DNA of 64,000 nt from Acidobacteriota bacterium. Lineage in GTDB: Bacteria > Acidobacteriota > Polarisedimenticolia > Polarisedimenticolales > Polarisedimenticolaceae. The notes under the pieces were generated by a model. That model did no database searches and was not told the DNA's origin. It saw nothing but the letters and a program-made list of their open reading frames with translations. The stretch lies in assembly GCA_029861955.1 (NCBI GenBank), contig JAOTYK010000017.1:26656-90655 (forward strand), written 5' to 3'. Below, one piece after another: positions 61,201 through 64,000 of the stretch. Made by a program: the position numbers and the translations under genes. The first letter of the stretch is position 1. Every line of letters starts with the position of its first letter.

Positions 61201-62732
61201 TCGAGCACCGGCGCCCCGGAGCAGACTCCCGCGCCGCAGCTGTCGTCCTGGGTGCAGATATCCCCGTCGTCGCACGGGATCGATAGGTCACTACTCTCGC
61301 ACGCTCCCGTCGTCAGATTACAGGCGTTGGATGTGCAGGCGTTGCCGTCGTCGCAATCCACGTTCGCCGCACAGGCGGTGGTGAACGTAGAAAGCGGACC
61401 CGTAGTGGCCGTGACCCCGTCGAAGGCCTCGGCGAACCACTCGTAGTCCGCGGCAGACGCGAGTGCCGGCCAGACCAGATTCGCGTTTCCGCCGTTGGGG
61501 ATCCCACTCACCGATCCGATCAACTCGAGTCCGTTCATCTCGTACGGCAGCGTGAACTCGTTTTCCGCAACGGCCCGCCAGGCTTCGGCGCCGTTGACGG
61601 TCCACAACTGGTCGAGGGTCGGCGAGTAGCTGCTGACGCGAATCTCGTCCGCGGACGGGACGAACTCGAAGATCCTGAGCCAACCGTTTCCACCGTTGGG
61701 TTCGAGCTGGTAGTTCTGAAGTACGGAGTGGACGACGTTGCCGCCAAACGTATCGACCCGGCGACCGACACCGGACACGTGGCCGGAGAGCATGAGGAAC
61801 AAATTGGGGTTGCCCTTCAATGCGTCGTAGATCGCCTGTCCCTGCGGGCCGAAGCTCTGCAGATCGGGATTGGGCGCGATGTAGCCCGGATGGATCCCGG
61901 TGATGTAGTGGCTAACCACGATGGCGCGCTTGTCGCTGTGAGTCTGAAGGAGACTGTCCGCCCAGGCCAGAGCCGCCGCGCGGGTGGCGCCGTCTTCCAG
62001 GTCGTACTCGAGATGGATGACGATGAAGTCCATCCCGCCTGCACTGAAGATCTGATAGTGGTTGTCGTTGTTGTTGGAATAGAGCGCGGGGTTGCCGAAA
62101 TCGAAGTGGCCGCCGTAGTAGCCGCGGCCGAGGAAGCGGCTCACCCCGAAGGTTGAGTTGTACTGGGTGGTCGTGGCGCCCTCGTCCATGCCGACACGCG
62201 CACCGCCGATAGGGCTCTGGTCGTGGTTGCCCACGGCGACACCATACGGGATCCCTTCCGGTAGCATCGTCGTAACGGGATCCTCGAGCAGGCTGAACGC
62301 CGCGTCCGCCGTCACCCATTCGCTGGGGAAGTCGCTGCCGAACTGGACGCAATCGCCTACCTGGGTGACGAAGACGATGTTCATCGCATCCTTGTTGTCC
62401 ACGATCCACTGTGTCTGGGCACTGAAGATCGCCTGATTGGTCTGGTTGTGATCGGCGTAGTTCTGGGTGTCCGGCAGTACGACGATCGTGAAGTTCTCTC
62501 CGATGCCGGCGCCGCGGCCGTAGAACGAAACATCCATCGAGTCGCCGTCGGGATCGGTCACATCGACCGAGAGCGTGGGTGAGGTCGAGACGCCGGACGC
62601 CCCGTCCGCCGGCATGACGACGGTCGGCGTGTCGGGTTGTGCCGCGGCCAGGGGGCTCGCCAGCCACAACAACAGGACTGCGAGCAACACGGGGCGAGAC
62701 CGAACGATCGATGTGCGGATATTCTGTGCCAT
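55248..62732 (-). CDS. Giant secreted metallophosphoesterase-LamG-Cys-rich-dockerin protein
   Basis: The protein has 2,494 residues from the ATG at 62732; the signal peptide spans ~1-32. Residues ~75-390 form a calcineurin-like metallophosphoesterase with VLPDTQNYAD (~87), VGDCVQF, GNHDQ (~167), VSHYITG and LSGHVSGVG (~314), which supply the two-metal site. Four LamG-like modules follow at ~564-780, ~912-1130, ~1173-1390 and ~1468-1687, separated by C-D-D-G-x-x-C-T-x-D repeats. A further beta-sandwich (~1827-2044) and more Cys repeats lead to a dockerin-like end (DYDLDGDGVIGPGDLALF, DFDCDGTVGPVDLAWF). It is likely a cell-surface or released enzyme. Confidence 0.85.
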   Translation of the reverse strand: MAQNIRTSIVRSRPVLLAVLLLWLASPLAAAQPDTPTVVMPADGASGVSTSPTLSVDVTDPDGDSMDVSFYGRGAGIGENFTIVVLPDTQNYADHNQTNQAIFSAQTQWIVDNKDAMNIVFVTQVGDCVQFGSDFPSEWVTADAAFSLLEDPVTTMLPEGIPYGVAVGNHDQSPIGGARVGMDEGATTTQYNSTFGVSRFLGRGYYGGHFDFGNPALYSNNNDNHYQIFSAGGMDFIVIHLEYDLEDGATRAAALAWADSLLQTHSDKRAIVVSHYITGIHPGYIAPNPDLQSFGPQGQAIYDALKGNPNLFLMLSGHVSGVGRRVDTFGGNVVHSVLQNYQLEPNGGNGWLRIFEFVPSADEIRVSSYSPTLDQLWTVNGAEAWRAVAENEFTLPYEMNGLELIGSVSGIPNGGNANLVWPALASAADYEWFAEAFDGVTATTGPLSTFTTACAANVDCDDGNACTSNACNLTTGACESSDLSIPCDDGDICTQDDSCGAGVCSGAPVLECCVLDADCDDSSACTTDSCASNTCSNMALPDCCELDVDCDDANPCTTDTCDGNDAALSFDGLDDSVDLGNDLSITAFGFTSLTVEGWFNGDMVTENFKGLFHIGRRGPNAQFAVYLMVGNLIALGVEDTLGNPVDTAPAAFTMGQWNHFAAVLDRGTGQIRLYLNGNLVGSANLPGGFGAIDAGTDSTVFGALRGSTGALGTFYDGSLDEIRLWNSVRTQQNIQDNLNLQLFSAAGLIGRWGMNEGAPSPTIADSVGGNVGTLDGPAWIGADLAPLGASECSFVPIPACTLDCLSDTDCEDLNDCTDDVCNLTTELCEFTDNTAACDDGNVCTQTDTCSAGVCSGPPIPDCCVLDADCDDSSVCTIDSCVSNTCSNAPLPDCCEADVACDDGDPCTSDSCADNFAALSFDGVDDSVEFGNDASIVSFGAGNLTVEGWFNPGDNSSGFPGIFHIGRKGANSQLAVFFLSGPLAVGVEDTSARALDVPSAIAFNAGQWNHFAAVVDRSLGELRLYLNGTLAGSAALPAGFDNIEGGTENVAIGSLRSSGGVLDSFYTGALDEIRLWGVVRSLQEIQDGMDLQISTAPGLIARWGLNEGPPSTTTADSVDGNDGTLNGATWITSGLPGPLLGGCAFDPIPGCGGCTLDPECDDGDPCTDDACLPVNAAALSFDGTDDTVEFGSDASITSFGTGSLTVEGWFDPGDNSSGFPGIFHIGKRGANSQVAVFYFDGPLAFGVEDTTAKTLDIMSSIAVNAGQWNHFAAVVDRNLDQLRLYLNGALAASGPLPAGFAGIEGGTENVAIGALRSGAGVLDTFYTGALDEIRLWGVARSQQEIQDDMHLEVTSAPGLIARWGLNEGSPSTTTADSVGMNDGTLNGAAWIASGLVDLSGACVNTPIPDCLGCTTDNDCADSDLCTIDSCDPGTGTCGYLPDTQPGCGVCASDGECDDGDPCTDETCSSLDTAALSFDGTNDTVEFGNDASITSFGTGSLTVEGWFDPGDNSSGFPGIFHIGRRGANSQVAVFYFNGPLAFGVEDTTANALDITSAIAVNAGQWNHFAAVLDRNLDELRLYLNGALAASSALPAGFAGIEGGTDNVAIGALRNGTTGVLDTFYTGALDEIRLWGVARTQQEIQDDMNLEVTSAPGLIARWGLNEGSPSSTTADSVGMNDGTLNGATWIAGGLAPLGQCSITAVPGCIPCSSDPECTDSNPCTLNSCDLATNRCLTLFEPMGAACADGDLCNGDEQCDGAGACFAGDPPDCDDGVLCTVDGCDATLGCVQTPDDLLCDDGDPCTDDACDVGGSQCVHTPVPDCVACGGDFLPLQDFNTVPGDEPADWFDSGAGNVLTLDDNFDVQNVGGELALGTTSALVNIHSHYITAESANWADYTLSTRGLVTSSNAGWGVTVLSDFPNSDTYYRLRMGSFRRTLHLSPHGTFPDCGGNDVGDTGFEPVVGEWFRVKVQVEDDGANTFIRAKAWPDDGTAEPANWQTECIDSDPSTRRTRGTVGLWSMSSGGHYWDDVQVVSNTGAGSSCDDGDACNGLETCQAGFCANGTPPICDDGDPCNGVETCDPASGCQGGMALDCDDGNPCTTDSCNPAGGCINDPLAAGSPCGDGNACNGDETCDDFAVCQDGVAPICDDGTVCNGLESCDPIDGCQSGVPLVCTDANVCNGLETCDPIDGCQPGTLLVCDDGNDCNGLETCDAMNGCELGSPIDCDDGDPCTADSCVVATGACLNDPIPACEPDARVVPIVSLVDPATTPETTVPIAGAPPSEAFVPAGQDFWVEVWATDSGVLNTGLVAVYVDVVSCGDPVAMDVGHGSVFNVLSSGTIGAGLVDDFGGSAVADGDPSNDGIEPDWVRIGWIRHQADASLLNCEIRVQASGLEPQLSALGRGLVPWSDVQLGSTIVSAGQSVPSVDYDLDGDGVIGPGDLALFYVSFGMTVPPGDVAHDFDCDGTVGPVDLAWFQSGWMKPVGDPTLQYSPECP
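57672..61040 (-). repeat. Four tandem LamG-coding repeats (~650 bp each)
   Basis: Units lie at about 57672-58328, 58563-59213, 59343-59997 and 60392-61040. The first two (in + strand order) are nearly identical over long stretches at DNA level, and the fourth is most diverged. The pattern indicates recent internal duplication or conversion within the giant gene. Confidence 0.8.
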
Positions 62733-63147
62733 GGCATCAGCCCCCCAGTAGAGTGGCCGCGCCAGCACCGCGACGCGGCAGGCTCGTAATCTGTCGATGG
62801 AGTCAGTGCTCTTCTAGTACTCTGAGAACGTCTCGGGCACAAGACGGGTAAGACGACGATAGGGGTCCCTTGAAGCGGAAATCCTTGCGTATTTCATCAT
62901 TTGCGAGCAGACCACCGACATCGTTGGTTCGCGAGATTCACTGTTCGCACAACGGAACGCCGGTGCTCGAAACGGCCTTCCGCCTCCGCTTCTGAAAGAG
63001 CAGGTTCCCTGAAATAACAAGCCCGCCCCGGTTCGATGCATTAGCGATACACCTGAGTATTTCCAGATGTTTGAAGAGAATCGGTGTCCGGACCCGTCGA
63101 GGCGGCAGCTGTTGATGGTCTTCGACTCGGCTACGATCAGCGGATTG
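62733..63147. other. Intergenic region upstream of the giant gene
   Basis: These 415 bp separate two leftward genes and should contain the promoter of the giant gene. No clear -35/-10 or sigma-54 site was found by eye, and open frames here lack signals. Confidence 0.4.
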
Positions 63148-64000
63148 TCAGCAACCCTCGTCGGTGGTGCCATCGCAGTTATTGTCGATACCGTCACACA
63201 CTTCCGTTTCTCCGGGGTTCGCCTCTGGCTCGTCGTCGTCGCAGTCATTGCCGGCTGTGACGCCGTCAGGGGGATTCTCGTCGCCATACTCGTCGTCGTC
63301 GTCGTCCTTCATACACGCGCTTGCATTGTCGTCCGGTGCGGCGCCGACAAAGGTGGTCGCGGACGAATCGTCACAGTCGGTGTTGTCGTCGGCTTCGCCT
63401 GAGGTGTTGTTGCAGTTGAGATCGTCACCGGTTATCACCGTGCTGCTGCCGTAGGTATCGGTATCGGTGTCCTGATAGCAATCGTCAAATGTGTCGCAGT
63501 CCTGATCGATACCGTCGGCCACGGTCTCGGTGTTGCCGGGGTACTTACCCGCGTTCTCGTCGTCGCAATCGGTACCGGCCGTGTGGGACCAGCCACCGTC
63601 GGGAGCCTGGCTGTCGCTGCACGGTGTCAGCCCATTCGCTGCAGCCAGATCGCAGGCCGCCACGGATGTCGAACGGTGCGACCCGTCGTTGTCGCAATCG
63701 GCGTACCAGACCTGGCCGGGGAATTCGGCACTGTCGCCGTCGTCGCAATCGGTACTGTCGTCGGCTTCGCCTGAGGTGTTGTTGCAGTTGAGATCGTCAC
63801 CGGTGATCACCGTCGTGCTGCCGTAGGTATCGGTATCGGTGTCCTGATAGCAATCGTCAAATGTGTCGCAGTCCTGATCGATACTGTCGGCCACGGTCTC
63901 GGTGTTGCCTGGGTATTTACCCGCGTTCTCGTCGTCGCAATCGGTACCGGCCGTGTGGGACCAGCCACCGTCGGGCGCCTGGCTGTCGCTGCACGGTGTC
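63148..64000 (-). CDS. MopE-like putative metal-binding repeat protein (C-terminal part)
   Basis: The gene runs off the right edge; 283 codons plus the stop are present. Repeats such as VADGIDQDCDTFDDCYQDTDTDTYG and the C-terminal ETEVCDGIDNNCDGTTDEGC follow the MopE/PF11617-type C-D-G-x-D-N-N-C-D-G pattern, thought to bind calcium or copper at the cell surface. A 372-bp DNA unit is present once in full and again in part. Pairs of Cys suggest disulfides. Start and N-terminus lie outside the window. Confidence 0.82.
   Translation of the reverse strand, partial: TPCSDSQAPDGGWSHTAGTDCDDENAGKYPGNTETVADSIDQDCDTFDDCYQDTDTDTYGSTTVITGDDLNCNNTSGEADDSTDCDDGDSAEFPGQVWYADCDNDGSHRSTSVAACDLAAANGLTPCSDSQAPDGGWSHTAGTDCDDENAGKYPGNTETVADGIDQDCDTFDDCYQDTDTDTYGSSTVITGDDLNCNNTSGEADDNTDCDDSSATTFVGAAPDDNASACMKDDDDDEYGDENPPDGVTAGNDCDDDEPEANPGETEVCDGIDNNCDGTTDEGC
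63391..64000 (-). repeat. 372-bp tandem repeat (124 residues) within the MopE-like gene
   Basis: Copy one spans 63391-63762 and copy two starts at 63763 and runs to the window edge. Long stretches are identical, for example CTGATAGCAATCGTCAAATG with flanks. The very low divergence means recent duplication. Confidence 0.85.

Noticed and set aside
63391..64000. Possible CRISPR array in the repeated DNA at the right edge
   Set aside because: The units are 372 bp, in-frame and coding for a Cys/Asp-rich protein; there are no short repeats with unique spacers and no cas genes in the window.

Overview
The window is GC-rich, densely coded bacterial DNA with Shine-Dalgarno-led genes, sigma-54 control, DUF4388, ECF-sigma/Ser-Thr-kinase pairs and many secreted proteins with thrombospondin-type-3, LamG, PKD, beta-helix and Cys-rich repeats. 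This mix fits a free-living Acidobacteriota-like (for example Polarisedimenticolia or Thermoanaerobaculia) or deltaproteobacteria-like organism. The phylum is inferred from gene content only. Seven proteins carry about 23 CXXCH haem-attachment motifs, so the cell invests heavily in c-type cytochromes.

Region by region. 1-3.7 kb: a partial P-loop gene, a secreted hypothetical, a stand-alone DsbD-N-like domain, a receiver-PilZ protein, a small dihaem protein, a NUDIX CoA hydrolase and a DUF1579 protein. 3.75-13.3 kb: a tRNA-Thr(CGT) whose 3' half recurs at 8.7 and 13.2 kb, enclosing two island-like blocks (dihaem peroxidase plus ECF sigma plus Ser/Thr kinase; and a PxKF beta-helix protein with transposase remnants). 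13.4-20.5 kb: secreted proteins, including one frameshifted gene, a lipoprotein and a trypsin-like protease; several share a C-terminal module ending in Cys-Pro. 20.6-26.6 kb: a Cys/Met-metabolism PLP enzyme, then iorA followed by a three-part fusion of IorB with both halves of an ADP-forming acyl-CoA synthetase.

26.7-32.4 kb: a PAS-LuxR regulator, a small unknown protein, a membrane-fused spermidine synthase-like protein, a barnase-like RNase overlapping its barstar-like inhibitor, a tetrahaem protein and a decayed mosaic copy of part of the 14-15 kb gene. 32.5-44 kb: the most coherent unit. A periplasmic haem-binding histidine kinase and an NtrC-type regulator are followed by two GGAC-N5-GTCC sites, a good sigma-54 promoter and an eight-gene operon for a Qrc/alternative-complex-III-like quinone-cytochrome complex (pentahaem c3-type cytochrome, MopB protein, four-cluster FeS protein, NrfD membrane subunit, tetrahaem cytochrome). 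A cytochrome c554-like gene follows. The simplest reading is that the kinase senses redox state or a ligand at its haems and turns on the operon through the regulator.

44-64 kb: DUF4388 protein, lipid A-type acyltransferase, thrombospondin-repeat protein, PhoX-like protein, secreted lectin-like protein, PDZ and PQQ-propeller pair, DUF2867 protein, a coiled-coil-rich secreted protein, a 2,494-residue metallophosphoesterase-LamG-Cys-rich-dockerin protein, and the C-terminus of a MopE-like repeat protein that runs off the right edge. A 47-bp sequence recurs in three intergenic gaps here, with a fourth partial copy.
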